DNA of 64,000 bases from Lacihabitans sp. LS3-19. Lineage in GTDB: Bacteria > Bacteroidota > Bacteroidia > Cytophagales > Spirosomataceae. Each line of letters starts with the position of its first letter. Within the stretch, counting starts at the first letter, position 1. This document shows, piece after piece, positions 53,611-62,136 of this stretch. The translations under genes and the position numbers were made by a program. The notes under the pieces are model-generated. The model had not been told where the DNA came from. It ran no database searches and saw only the letters and a program-made list of their open reading frames with translations. The stretch is from positions 1-64,000 of the forward strand of contig NZ_RJUA01000009.1 of the NCBI RefSeq assembly GCF_024343575.1, in the 5' to 3' direction.

Positions 53611-54789
53611 TTGATTATTAGAAAAATTTTGAGAAAAAAAAGAGGAGACTTAATGGCTGCGGCCTTTATTATGGCAACATCTGCCATAGGGCCAGGTTTT
53701 TTGACACAAACTACTGTTTTTGCAGAAAAACTATTTTATAATTTTGCCTTTATTATTTTATTATCCATTATCATAGATGTAATTGCTCAGATCACAATTT
53801 GGAGAGCTTTGACCTTTTCAAATCTTAAAGCTCAAAGTATTGGAAATATGCTTTTACCAGGATTAGGCAATGTATTGGCAATAGCTGTAGTTTTTGGCGG
53901 TCTTGTTTTTAATATTGGAAATTTTGCCGGTACAGGAATGGGTCTAAATGCTTTGTTAGGTTTTTCTAATAACTTGGGAGTTGTGGCTTCATTCTTCATT
54001 ATTGCTTTCCTTTTTTATTCAGATAATAGCCTAAAAAGGTTAGATATTGCAGTTAAGGTTTTAGCATTTTTGATGCTTTTTTTAATTATTTATATGATAA
54101 TATTTGCTCATATTGATTACGTCAAATTAATAAAATTTAGTTTTTGGCCCGAAAAATTTGATATGAAATCTACGATTACCCTCGTTGGTGGTACGGTAGG
54201 TGGTTATATAACTTTTGCAGGTGCACAAAGGTTAATTGATGCTGGTAGAGTTGGAAAGGAAAATCAAAAAGATGTAACTAGAAGTGCTACATTTGGGATT
54301 ATTTTCACCGGTTTTCTTAGGTATTTATTATTCATTGGGACTTTGTCTGTTTTGTTGACAGGAATAACTTTGAATCCAGATAATCCTACTGCTTCGGTTT
54401 TTGAAAACACATTTGGAGATTACGGAAAAAGAATATTTGGAATAATTATTTGGGCGGCTTCAATAACTTCAGTAATAGGAGCGACCTACACCTCCATTTC
54501 GTTTTTAAAAGACTTTCATCCTTGGTTAGGGAAAAATACTAAAATAATTGCTTTGGTTTTTATTTTGATTTCCGCGGGCGTGAATTTAATATTTGGAAAG
54601 CCTGTAAGCCTTTTATTATTAGCAGGTTATATAAATGGTTTTATTTTGCCTTTGGGACTTCTCATTGTTTTATTGGGCATACAGAAATTACCTATATTTA
54701 ATACATTTCGACACCATATTATTTTTAAAATGCTTTCTTGGATTATTGTATTCGTGCTGCTTTATTTTTCAATAGGCAGCCTACTTTAA
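53611..54789 (+). CDS. Nramp-family transporter (YcsG-like, pxp-associated)
   Basis: This 392-residue protein has about 11 membrane helices of the Nramp fold (PF01566), with MATSAIGPGFLTQTTVFA in helix 1. The DPGN metal motif of true metal transporters is replaced by AIGPGF, as in YcsG, the Nramp relative that sits beside ycsF/kipIA in Bacillus and in other 5-oxoprolinase loci. A role in 5-oxoproline-linked uptake is therefore more likely than metal import, but it is inference. The start is uncertain: TTG 53611 gives a basic 14-residue lead-in, ATG 53653 would begin at the helix itself. Confidence 0.78.
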   Translation: MIIRKILRKKRGDLMAAAFIMATSAIGPGFLTQTTVFAEKLFYNFAFIILLSIIIDVIAQITIWRALTFSNLKAQSIGNMLLPGLGNVLAIAVVFGGLVFNIGNFAGTGMGLNALLGFSNNLGVVASFFIIAFLFYSDNSLKRLDIAVKVLAFLMLFLIIYMIIFAHIDYVKLIKFSFWPEKFDMKSTITLVGGTVGGYITFAGAQRLIDAGRVGKENQKDVTRSATFGIIFTGFLRYLLFIGTLSVLLTGITLNPDNPTASVFENTFGDYGKRIFGIIIWAASITSVIGATYTSISFLKDFHPWLGKNTKIIALVFILISAGVNLIFGKPVSLLLLAGYINGFILPLGLLIVLLGIQKLPIFNTFRHHIIFKMLSWIIVFVLLYFSIGSLL

Positions 54790-54830
54790 TAATTTTGCTA
54801 ATTTTTAATAATTCTAAATGAATTTTATCC

Positions 54831-54838
54831 TAAATTTG
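54831..54838 (+). promoter_or_regulatory. -7 box TAAATTTG before the 42-residue ORF
   Basis: TAAATTTG fits TAnnTTTG and ends 19 bases before the ATG at 54858. No TTG is found at the -33 position, so the promoter is only half matched. Confidence 0.45.
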
Positions 54839-54857
54839 TCAAAAAAAAGAAATAATT

Positions 54858-54986
54858 ATGTTTGGATATCAGTTTCCCACTTGGTTGCCTATTTTGTTTT
54901 TCGTTTTATTGCTATCTGGAGCTTTTTTAGTTGGCAAATGGTTGGTTAAAAACGACAGGAACTATAATGGTATAGGAAAGAAGTAA
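54858..54986 (+). CDS. 42-residue single-pass membrane peptide, unknown
   Basis: This short frame encodes a peptide with one clear membrane helix (about residues 8-26, WLPILFFVLLLSGAFLVG) followed by a basic tail KWLVKNDRNYNGIGKK. A -7 box lies 20 bases upstream and a hairpin with T-run lies 16 bases downstream, so it looks like its own transcription unit of about 200 bases. It follows the Nramp-family gene by 68 bp on the same strand. No family is recognised. It could be a small regulator of a neighbouring transporter, or an RNA whose reading frame is incidental. Confidence 0.55.
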   Translation: MFGYQFPTWLPILFFVLLLSGAFLVGKWLVKNDRNYNGIGKK

Positions 54987-54998
54987 GGATAAAAATTC

Positions 54999-55280
54999 TT
55001 AGAAAATCCCTTCGGTCAAATGAAAAATATTTGCGGAAGGGATTTTTTTATGTATTACCCTTGCCATTATACTGCTTCTTGTTCCGTTTGAGCAGACAAT
55101 AATTAAATCTTCAAAACTTTCTATTTCAGCTATTCTGGTAGTGATTTCATGTGCTGGGATGTTAATTCCGCCAATATTAAAATCAATAAACTCCTCTTTT
55201 TCTCTTATATCTACAATTAAAGCATCCTTTTTTAAAAGCTCTTCCAATTCTGCCTTATCTATTTCTTTTATATTAATCAT
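54999..55280 (-). CDS. Rhodanese-like domain protein
   Basis: This is a 93-residue single-domain rhodanese with the active-site loop IVCSNGTRSS (Cys at the first position, Arg at the last of the six-residue loop) and the N-terminal LIVDIREKEEF motif. It should carry or transfer sulfane sulfur in the cytoplasm. Its start overlaps the end of radC by 4 bp, so the two genes are translated from one message. The last codons form part of a hairpin that can end transcription from the other strand. Confidence 0.88.
   Translation of the reverse strand: MINIKEIDKAELEELLKKDALIVDIREKEEFIDFNIGGINIPAHEITTRIAEIESFEDLIIVCSNGTRSSIMARVIHKKIPSANIFHLTEGIF
55003..55049 (+). terminator. Hairpin with T-run inside the 3' end of the rhodanese gene
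   Basis: The arms AAAATCCCTTC (55003-55013) and GAAGGGATTTT (55036-55046) pair perfectly, with an inner CAAAT/ATTTG stem, and the plus strand continues T to 55049. It fits a terminator for the 42-residue ORF unit; it may also work on the minus strand. Confidence 0.75.
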
Positions 55281-55975
55281 ATCATCATATTTTCATCTGC
55301 AAAACTAAAATAACCATCATTTGTGAAAATTAAGTGATCGGATAATGTAATTTCTAGAATTCTTGACACCTCATTTATTTTTTTGGTTAAATCTATATCC
55401 GCTTGGCTAGGGTTTTTATTGCCTGAAGGATGGTTGTGAGTAATTATTATTGCACTTGCCAGCTGTTCAATTGCATATTTGAAAATTAATTTTGGATCTG
55501 CTATAGTACCCGTTACTCCACCAGAACTTATCTGAATTGTCGAGATTATTTCCAAGTTTCGGTTTAAACAAACCATCCAGAATTGCTCATGATTTAAATC
55601 CAATAAATATGGTTTTAAATGTATATATGCATCTCTAGAGCCTAATATCTTCGTCTTTTTTAGGTGGTCTGCGTCTTTTCGTCTTCTTGCCAGTTCCATT
55701 GCTGCAACTATAGAAATAGCTTTGGCTTCACCTATTCCTTTAAACTTCATGAGTTCGGGTATACTCATTTTGGCTAGTTGGTTTAAGTTGTTTTCAACTG
55801 ATTGTAAGATTTTTTTTGATAGTTCTACAGCAGACATTTCTCGGGTACCCATTCCAATTAGTATAGCAATTAGTTCTGCGTCAGATAATGCATTTTTGCC
55901 CTTTAGTAATAGTTTTTCTCGCGGTTGATCGTCTTCTGCCCAAGCTTTAATGCCTGATTTTATTGCGTATGGCAT
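55277..55975 (-). CDS. radC: RadC-family JAB/MPN protein
   Basis: This 232-residue protein has an N-terminal helix-hairpin-helix region (LMKFKGIGEAKAISIVAAME) and a C-terminal JAMM metalloprotease-like domain with THNHPSGNKNPSQADIDLT, the H-x-H-x(n)-S-x-x-D zinc motif. It is annotated as a DNA repair protein by tradition, though its biochemical role is unsettled. The gene follows rpsT after a terminator and shares a 4-bp overlap with the rhodanese gene. Confidence 0.93.
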   Translation of the reverse strand: MPYAIKSGIKAWAEDDQPREKLLLKGKNALSDAELIAILIGMGTREMSAVELSKKILQSVENNLNQLAKMSIPELMKFKGIGEAKAISIVAAMELARRRKDADHLKKTKILGSRDAYIHLKPYLLDLNHEQFWMVCLNRNLEIISTIQISSGGVTGTIADPKLIFKYAIEQLASAIIITHNHPSGNKNPSQADIDLTKKINEVSRILEITLSDHLIFTNDGYFSFADENMMI

Positions 55976-56011
55976 GTGTATTTTTATTTTTAAAAAATAA
56001 ACATAAAAAAA

Positions 56012-56037
56012 AAGGTCGACTTTTGAAAGTCGACCTT
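56012..56037 (-). terminator. Rho-independent terminator of rpsT
   Basis: AAGGTCGACTTT (56012-56023) and AAAGTCGACCTT (56026-56037) form a perfect 12-bp stem. On the minus strand it is followed by a run of T (A run 56005-56013 on the plus strand), as needed to end rpsT transcription. Confidence 0.93.
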
Positions 56038-56058
56038 AGAAATAATATTTTTTTCTAA

Positions 56059-56316
56059 TTAAGCTGCAAGTGCATTTACATGCTTAGTCAAAGATGACTT
56101 TAAGTTTGCTGCCTTATTTTTGTGAATTACATTCTTACGAGCCAATTTATCAACCATTGATGAAACAGTTTTCAACAATTCTGATGCCTCAGTTACATCT
56201 TTAGAACCTCTCAATTTTCTAATTGCAGTTCTAGTTGTTTTATGTTGATAACGATTTCTCAAACGTTTCGCTTCGTTTGATCTAATTCTCTTTAATGCTG
56301 ACTTATGATTTGCCAT
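56059..56316 (-). CDS. rpsT: 30S ribosomal protein S20
   Basis: This 85-residue basic protein starts MANHKSALKRIRSNEAKRLR, the S20 signature, and has the usual helical length. A minus-strand TATTTTTG box (56368-56361) lies about 45 bases before the start. It has its own terminator, so it forms a single-gene unit. Confidence 0.97.
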   Translation of the reverse strand: MANHKSALKRIRSNEAKRLRNRYQHKTTRTAIRKLRGSKDVTEASELLKTVSSMVDKLARKNVIHKNKAANLKSSLTKHVNALAA

Positions 56317-56360
56317 TGAAATATTTTGCTTTAATTCTAATTTTCCATTTTTTTGGAGTG

Positions 56361-56368
56361 CAAAAATA
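56361..56368 (-). promoter_or_regulatory. -7 promoter box of rpsT
   Basis: Reading on the minus strand, TATTTTTG matches TAnnTTTG; the base triplet 20 positions upstream is TTT rather than TTG. The position, 45 bases before the start codon, suits a ribosomal protein leader. Confidence 0.5.
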
Positions 56369-56515
56369 AGAAATATTTTCTTATTCTAAAAAAAATATTC
56401 AAAAATATTCAAGAAGAATATAAATTTTCCTAAAATTCTTGGTTTTCAATCTTTGTTTTTAACCAAAATTCAGTAATTCTCTTTAGATTTGAGAAATATA
56501 TTATTTGCTAGATTA

Positions 56516-57394
56516 ATGTTTTTTAAAAGACCTTTCCTCTATATTTTTTCAATTGTTGTACTTGTTTCTTGTAAAAACACGCAAGTACCTCAAAACTTTA
56601 TATCTGTCCCAAACTCTATTTTTGATTATTTTGAATATAAAGTTGGTACAAAACCTATGGTTTCTGTACATAGAGGTGGTGGCGAATTAAAGGGATTTCC
56701 AGAGAATTGCATAGCGTCTTTCAGCTATATTTCTTCCAAAATGCCTTGTTTGATAGAGTGTGACATAGAAATGACTTCGGATTCGGTTATGGTGATGATG
56801 CACGATAAAACATTAGATAGAACATCCACTGGAAATGGCTTAGTGGTCGAAAATTCTTTTGAAAAGATAAAAAATCTTAAGCTAAAAGATAATTTTGGAA
56901 ATATTACTGACTTTAAAATTCCAACTTTAGAAGATGTTTTGATTTGGGGAAAAGGCAAAGTGATTTTTACATTAGATGTAAAAAAAACTACCCCTTTTAA
57001 GAAAGTTGTCGAGGCAATCAAAAAATTAAAAGCAGAAAACTATGCTTTGATAATAACCTACAATGCTAATGAAGCCAAAGAAGTATATGATTTAGACCAT
57101 AATCTTTTAATCTCAGTCAGTATAATGCAGGTCGCAGATTATGAAAGATTACACAATTTGGGTATTCCAGATAAAAATATGGTAGCATTTATTGGTACAA
57201 GAGAACCTAAAAAGGAATTAATTGATTTTTTACACCAAAAAGGGATAAAATGTATTTTAGGGGTTTTAGGAAACTTAGATAAAAAGGCGGCAGTTAGAGG
57301 AAATGAATTATATTTGGATTATATTAATCAAGGTGTAGATATATTGGCTACTGATAGGCCTGAAGCAGTTTTTGAAATTTTTAACAAACTATAA
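56516..57394 (+). CDS. Glycerophosphodiester phosphodiesterase, lipoprotein
   Basis: This GDPD-family enzyme (PF03009) of about 292 residues has a lipoprotein signal with lipobox IVVLVSC. The start ATG 56516 (MFFKRPFLYIF) is preferred over an upstream in-frame TTG at 56489. Catalytic residues are visible in VSVHRGGGELKGFPENC, LIECDIEM and MMHDKTLDRTSTG. It would cut glycerophosphodiesters to glycerol 3-phosphate at the membrane. The next gene starts two bases after its stop. Confidence 0.88.
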   Translation: MFFKRPFLYIFSIVVLVSCKNTQVPQNFISVPNSIFDYFEYKVGTKPMVSVHRGGGELKGFPENCIASFSYISSKMPCLIECDIEMTSDSVMVMMHDKTLDRTSTGNGLVVENSFEKIKNLKLKDNFGNITDFKIPTLEDVLIWGKGKVIFTLDVKKTTPFKKVVEAIKKLKAENYALIITYNANEAKEVYDLDHNLLISVSIMQVADYERLHNLGIPDKNMVAFIGTREPKKELIDFLHQKGIKCILGVLGNLDKKAAVRGNELYLDYINQGVDILATDRPEAVFEIFNKL

Positions 57395-57396
57395 AT

Positions 57397-58740
57397 ATGA
57401 AAAAAAACCTAAACCTAATTTTAATTTTTACGGCGTTTTTAACCCAAAGTTTTGCTCAAAACGATATCAAGGAAACAATCGCACAGAAATCTAAAGCAAT
57501 GGAAAGTAAGGTGATTGCTTGGAGAAGAGATTTTCATGAACATCCCGAATTGGGAAATCAAGAATTTAGAACGGCGAAAATTGTAGCAGACCATTTGAGG
57601 TCGCTGGGCATTGAAGTCACTGAAAATGTCGCGGTAACTGGGGTGGTTGGTGTTTTGAAAGGAGGAAAACCCGGTCCTGTTATGCTTTTGAGAGCTGATA
57701 TGGATGGATTGCCTGTGACAGAAAGAGTAAATGTGCCATTTAAATCTACTGTTACTGTAAATTATAATGACCAAAATACGGGCGTAATGCATGCATGTGG
57801 CCATGATAGTCATGTGGCTATCCTAATGGGAACTGCCGAGGTTTTGGCAAGTATGAAAAATGAAATTGCTGGAACTGTAAAGTTTGTTTTTCAACCAGCA
57901 GAAGAAGGGGTATCAGAAAAAGATATACCATTTGGAGCAGACGGTATGATAAAAGCTGGATGTCTTGAAAACCCAAAAGTGGATGTTGCGTTTGGATTGC
58001 ACATAAACTCTCAGACTCCAGCTGGAATGATAGCTTATAAAGCAGGCCCGACTATGGCCGCTGTAGACGAGTTGAATATTACTGTTAAAGGAAAACAAAC
58101 GCATGGAGCTTATCCATGGGAAGGAATAGATCCAATTGTAACCTCAGCTCAGATTGTTACGGGTCTTCAAACTATTTTGTCAAGGAGTGTAAATCTAACA
58201 GAAGCTCCAGCAGTAGTTACGGTAGGTGCAATACATGGTGGAATACGCCACAATATCATTCCTGAAGATGTTAAAATGATTGGTACTATCCGAACTTTGG
58301 GCAGGGAGCAAAGAGTTTTGGTACATAAAAGAATCAAGGCTATCGCCAAAGGAATTGGAGAATCGGCTGGTTGCGAAGTGGACGTTAATATTGTAAATGG
58401 GTACCCTGTAACTATAAATGATGTCGAACTTACCAAAATGATGGTGCCTACTTTGATGGCTTCCGCAGGAGAAAAAAACTTGAAAGAAGTGCCAACTGCT
58501 ATGGGTGCTGAAGATTTTAGTTATTTTCAAGAAAAAGTTCCTGGCTTATTTTTCTTTTTGGGTGGAATGGATCCATCCAAAAATAGAAGCGAGGTTGCCC
58601 CTCATCATACGCCAGACTTTTATTTAGACGAGTCGGGTTTTACTTTAGGCGTAAAAACATTCTGTAATTTAGTATTTGACTATCCAGCATTGAAAAATCC
58701 TGAAACAGTAACAAGTTCATCAAAAAAGAAGAAAAAATAA
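57397..58740 (+). CDS. M20D-family amidohydrolase (N-acyl amino acid hydrolase), exported
   Basis: This 447-residue protein has a signal peptide (1-20, ending QSFAQ) and the M20D layout: WRRDFHEHPELGNQEF, the metal-binding MHACGHDSHVAIL, VFQPAEEG, then a dimerisation insert and the C-terminal MGAEDFSYFQEKVPG. It should release an amino acid from an N-acyl or similar conjugate, as in indole-acetyl-amino-acid or hippurate hydrolases. A Lys/Ser-rich tail (SSKKKKK) ends the protein. Gene 2 of a likely operon; the YciO-type gene follows with no spacer. Confidence 0.87.
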   Translation: MKKNLNLILIFTAFLTQSFAQNDIKETIAQKSKAMESKVIAWRRDFHEHPELGNQEFRTAKIVADHLRSLGIEVTENVAVTGVVGVLKGGKPGPVMLLRADMDGLPVTERVNVPFKSTVTVNYNDQNTGVMHACGHDSHVAILMGTAEVLASMKNEIAGTVKFVFQPAEEGVSEKDIPFGADGMIKAGCLENPKVDVAFGLHINSQTPAGMIAYKAGPTMAAVDELNITVKGKQTHGAYPWEGIDPIVTSAQIVTGLQTILSRSVNLTEAPAVVTVGAIHGGIRHNIIPEDVKMIGTIRTLGREQRVLVHKRIKAIAKGIGESAGCEVDVNIVNGYPVTINDVELTKMMVPTLMASAGEKNLKEVPTAMGAEDFSYFQEKVPGLFFFLGGMDPSKNRSEVAPHHTPDFYLDESGFTLGVKTFCNLVFDYPALKNPETVTSSSKKKKK

Positions 58741-59373
58741 GTGGCGGCAGAATTAGTAGAAATATTTCCAGATAATCCCGACGACAGGATAATAGATAGG
58801 GTAGTGGCATGTCTCAAAAATGGAGGCTTGATCATTTACCCTACTGATACTGTGTATTCTATGGGCTGCGACTCAAGCAATGTTAAAGCTGTAGAAAGGC
58901 TTTGCAAATTGAAGCATATTAAGCCTAATCAGAATAAATTTTCGATTGTTTGCAGTGATTTGAGAGATATTTCTACTTACGCCAAAGTGTCAAATGAGGC
59001 TTTTAGGCTCATGAAAAGGGTCTTACCTGGCCCTTTTACATTTATTTTACCTTCTACTGGAGATTTGCCTCGAATTTTACAAACCAATAGAAAAACTATC
59101 GGAATACGAGTTCCAGATCATAAGGTGCCTAATTTGATTATTCAGAAATTGGGACATCCCATTATCACAACTTCTGTAAAGGACGATATTGATGATATTG
59201 TAGAATATCCAAATGATATAGAGCTATTAAATGAACAAAATCAATATAAAGTCGATATGATTATTGACGCAGGCTGGTGTGGAATAATACCCTCGACCGT
59301 AGTTGACGCCACGGACAGCACAAATATTATAGTTATCAGAGAAGGCTTAGGAGATTTATTTGAAGAAAATTAA
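58741..59373 (+). CDS. YciO/YrdC/Sua5-family protein (YciO-like)
   Basis: This 210-residue protein uses a GTG start placed directly after the previous stop. The fold is that of L-threonylcarbamoyladenylate synthases (GGLIIYPTDTVYSMGCD, VLPGPFTFILPSTGDLPRIL, IGIRVPDHKVP). The K-x-R-S-x-N catalytic set of TsaC/Sua5 is not intact: the expected SxN near HPIITTSVKDD reads SVK. It is closer to YciO, a relative that does not replace TsaC well. It may still bind RNA or nucleotides. It is convergent with tex and shares a TTAA with its stop. Confidence 0.82.
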   Translation: MAAELVEIFPDNPDDRIIDRVVACLKNGGLIIYPTDTVYSMGCDSSNVKAVERLCKLKHIKPNQNKFSIVCSDLRDISTYAKVSNEAFRLMKRVLPGPFTFILPSTGDLPRILQTNRKTIGIRVPDHKVPNLIIQKLGHPIITTSVKDDIDDIVEYPNDIELLNEQNQYKVDMIIDAGWCGIIPSTVVDATDSTNIIVIREGLGDLFEEN

Positions 59374-61496
59374 GCATCTTTCATACTCAAGGCAATCCTT
59401 TTTCTTTGAATATCTACCTCTATTACTTTCACGCTCACTTTCTGATGAACTTTCACCACTTCATTTGGGTCTTTGATAAATCTGTTGGCCATATTTGATA
59501 AATGTACCAGACCATCTTGATGAACGCCAATATCCACAAAACAGCCGAATGCCGTAATATTGGTTACGATGCCAGGCAAGACCATGTTAGTTGTTAAATC
59601 TTTTATGTCTGAAACATTACCAAATTCAAAACTTTCTAATTGCTCTCTTGGATCTCTTCCTGGCTTTTTAAGTTCTTTTAGTATGTCGTTTAAGGTTAAA
59701 AGGCCAATTTCTGGACTTACGTAGGCTTTGGGGTCTATCGATTGTTGAAGATTTTCGTCTGCCACCAGTTTTTTCAAATTGGTATTGAGATTTTTTGCCA
59801 TTCTTTCGACAATATGATAACTTTCTGGGTGTACAGCTGAGTTATCAAGTGGATTTTCTGCACCATGAATTCTTAAAAAACCCGCGGCTTGCTCAAAGGC
59901 TTTGTCTCCAAGTCTCGGAACTAATTTAAGCTCTTTTCTAGCTTTAAATTTACCATTCTTTTGTCTGTATTCTATTATATTTTGAGCTATAGATGGTCCA
60001 ATTCCAGAAACATAACTCAACAGGCTTTTAGATGCGGTGTTTAGTTCTACTCCAACGAGGTTAACACAAGATTCCACCACAACGTCCAATGATTCTTTTA
60101 ACTGTTTTTGATCAACATCGTGTTGATATTGCCCAACTCCAATCGATTTAGGGTCAAGTTTTACCAATTCAGCCAAAGGATCCATCAATCTTCTGCCTAT
60201 AGAAACAGCACCTCTAACAGTCAAATCTTTGTTGGGGAATTCTTCACGAGCTATGTCTGAGGCCGAATAAATAGATGCTCCTTGTTCTGAAACCACAACT
60301 ACCATTACATTTTTAAACTCAGGTAATGAGGCGAGTGTACTTTTTATAAATTGTTCGGTTTCTCTACTTGCGGTTCCATTTCCTATAGCTATGGCTTCTA
60401 TTTTGTGTTTTTCTAATAAACTCCTAAGTATAGCAGCAGATTCTTGTTGTTTTGTTTGAGGAAAAAGTATCAAGTCGGCCAAAAGGTCTCCCATTTCGTT
60501 TAGAACTACTGTTTTGCAGCCTGTCCTTATACCTGGATCAATCGATAACACTCTTTTTTGGCCCAAAGGAGCTGAGAGTAACAATTGCCTTAAATTTCCA
60601 GTAAATATCTGAATTGCAGCCAAATCCGCTTTTTCTTTTAATTTATTATCATATTCTTTCTCAAGACTTGGCAAAAGTAGTCTCTTTAAAGAATCTTCAA
60701 TGGCCAATCCAACTTGGATTTTTGGTTCTGGTAAGCCTTGTAAATAAACTCTTTCGAGGATATCAATGGCATAATCTGTTTCTACATCAATGCTGACTTT
60801 CAAAAAACCTTCGTCTTCTCCTCTTTTTATTGCTAAATACCTATGAGACGGTATTGTTTTGGCGGTTTCAGAATAGTCGAAATAATCTGTGTATTTTTCT
60901 CCTTCTTTTTCTTTGCCTTTTTTGAGTTTTGAAGTCAATATACCAGATTTTTCAAAGATCAATCTAATTTTATTTCGAGCTATTATATCTTCGTTGATCC
61001 ATTCGGCCATAATATCTCGAGCACCCGAAAGGGCTTCTGCCACTGATTTTACTTTTTCATTTATGTATTTTCCAGCCAAAGCCTCAATGTTTCTTTCTTT
61101 CTGGCTGAAAATCACTTTCGCCAATGGCTCTAGTCCATTTTCAATTGCGACGGTTGCTCTTGTTTTCTTTTTTTGTTTGTAGGGCAAATAAATATCCTCT
61201 AATTCATTGGTGAAAAGAGCATTTTTTAATTTTAAAATAAGTTCAGGAGTAAGTTTTCCTTGTTCTTCAATTGATTTAAGGATTGCCTCTCTTCTTTTGT
61301 CAGCCTCAATTAGTTTTTCAAAAAGTTTTTTGATATCTAAAATTTCAACCTCATCAAGGTTTTCCGTTACTTCCTTTCTATATCTCGCAATGAATGGCAC
61401 AGTGGCACCATCCTCTAACAATTTTATAGTATTTTTTATCTGAGAGGCCCTTAATTTTAGGTTTTCGGATATATATTGAATTTGAACTGCCGTCAT
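59370..61496 (-). CDS. tex: Tex-family RNA-binding transcription accessory protein
   Basis: This 708-residue protein has the normal Tex order: N-terminal helical domain, YqgF/RNaseH-like domain with VLSIDPGIRTGCKTVVLN, helix-hairpin-helix YVSGIGPSIAQNIIEYRQ, and a C-terminal S1 domain (VLPGIVTNITAFGCFVDIG to RIALSMKDA). It binds RNA and modulates transcription in other bacteria. It is monocistronic; the stop overlaps the stop of the YciO-like gene. Confidence 0.95.
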   Translation of the reverse strand: MTAVQIQYISENLKLRASQIKNTIKLLEDGATVPFIARYRKEVTENLDEVEILDIKKLFEKLIEADKRREAILKSIEEQGKLTPELILKLKNALFTNELEDIYLPYKQKKKTRATVAIENGLEPLAKVIFSQKERNIEALAGKYINEKVKSVAEALSGARDIMAEWINEDIIARNKIRLIFEKSGILTSKLKKGKEKEGEKYTDYFDYSETAKTIPSHRYLAIKRGEDEGFLKVSIDVETDYAIDILERVYLQGLPEPKIQVGLAIEDSLKRLLLPSLEKEYDNKLKEKADLAAIQIFTGNLRQLLLSAPLGQKRVLSIDPGIRTGCKTVVLNEMGDLLADLILFPQTKQQESAAILRSLLEKHKIEAIAIGNGTASRETEQFIKSTLASLPEFKNVMVVVVSEQGASIYSASDIAREEFPNKDLTVRGAVSIGRRLMDPLAELVKLDPKSIGVGQYQHDVDQKQLKESLDVVVESCVNLVGVELNTASKSLLSYVSGIGPSIAQNIIEYRQKNGKFKARKELKLVPRLGDKAFEQAAGFLRIHGAENPLDNSAVHPESYHIVERMAKNLNTNLKKLVADENLQQSIDPKAYVSPEIGLLTLNDILKELKKPGRDPREQLESFEFGNVSDIKDLTTNMVLPGIVTNITAFGCFVDIGVHQDGLVHLSNMANRFIKDPNEVVKVHQKVSVKVIEVDIQRKRIALSMKDA

Positions 61497-61635
61497 TCCA
61501 ACTTTTTAAGTTTAATTTTACTCTTAAATACAAAAATCAGAAGATTTTCATTAAAAATTAGGTATTTTTCAATACTTATTTTTTGATTTTATGAAATGTC
61601 TGAAAATGAAGTATTTAAAATAAAAAGGCAAAAAA

Positions 61636-62136
61636 ATGAAAAAGATGACAGTATTATTGAGTTTATGTTTATTGCTTTTTTCTTGTGATTTTGTGGAGCC
61701 AGTCTCTTCGGAAAACACGATTATTTCAAAAATCACTATTAAAAATGGGCAAAATTTCGGATTTTGTATTGGAAAATGTTATTCCGAAATGGTTATTTCT
61801 GGAAACAAGGTAGAATTTATAGTTAAAGAGAGAGTTTTTGAAGAAAATGGAGTCTCAACCAAAGATTACAACTATAATGACGCTATCGCTTCCACAAAAA
61901 TATCTTCAATTAACAATGTTTTAGACTTAAATAAATTTTGGGGTTTAAAAGATATCTACGGCTGTCCCGACTGTGCTGATGGTGGCTCAGAATGGATTGA
62001 AATCATAAATGAAAAAGGTGATTCTAAAAAGGTGACATTTGAATATGGAAAAACTGTTCCTGGAATCGAAAATTTAATTATCTCGCTTCGAGAAGAGAGG
62101 ATGGCTTTACAAACGAAATATGTGACTGGTAAATAA
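61636..62136 (+). CDS. Lipoprotein, unknown function
   Basis: This 166-residue protein has a lipoprotein signal with lipobox LLLFSC. The mature part has four Cys in two pairs (FGFCIGKCYSEMVI and YGCPDCADGG), suggesting disulfides or metal binding outside the cytoplasm. No family is recognised with certainty; the W-x-x-I-x-x-x-x-G-x-x-K strand pattern recalls DUF6438-like lipoproteins. Its stop overlaps the next ATG by one base (TAATG), so it is co-translated with the flavoprotein gene. Confidence 0.7.
   Translation: MKKMTVLLSLCLLLFSCDFVEPVSSENTIISKITIKNGQNFGFCIGKCYSEMVISGNKVEFIVKERVFEENGVSTKDYNYNDAIASTKISSINNVLDLNKFWGLKDIYGCPDCADGGSEWIEIINEKGDSKKVTFEYGKTVPGIENLIISLREERMALQTKYVTGK

Noticed and set aside
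58195-58530. 111-codon minus-strand frame inside the amidohydrolase gene
   Set aside because: It is antisense to conserved M20 catalytic sequence and has no independent start signals or homology.
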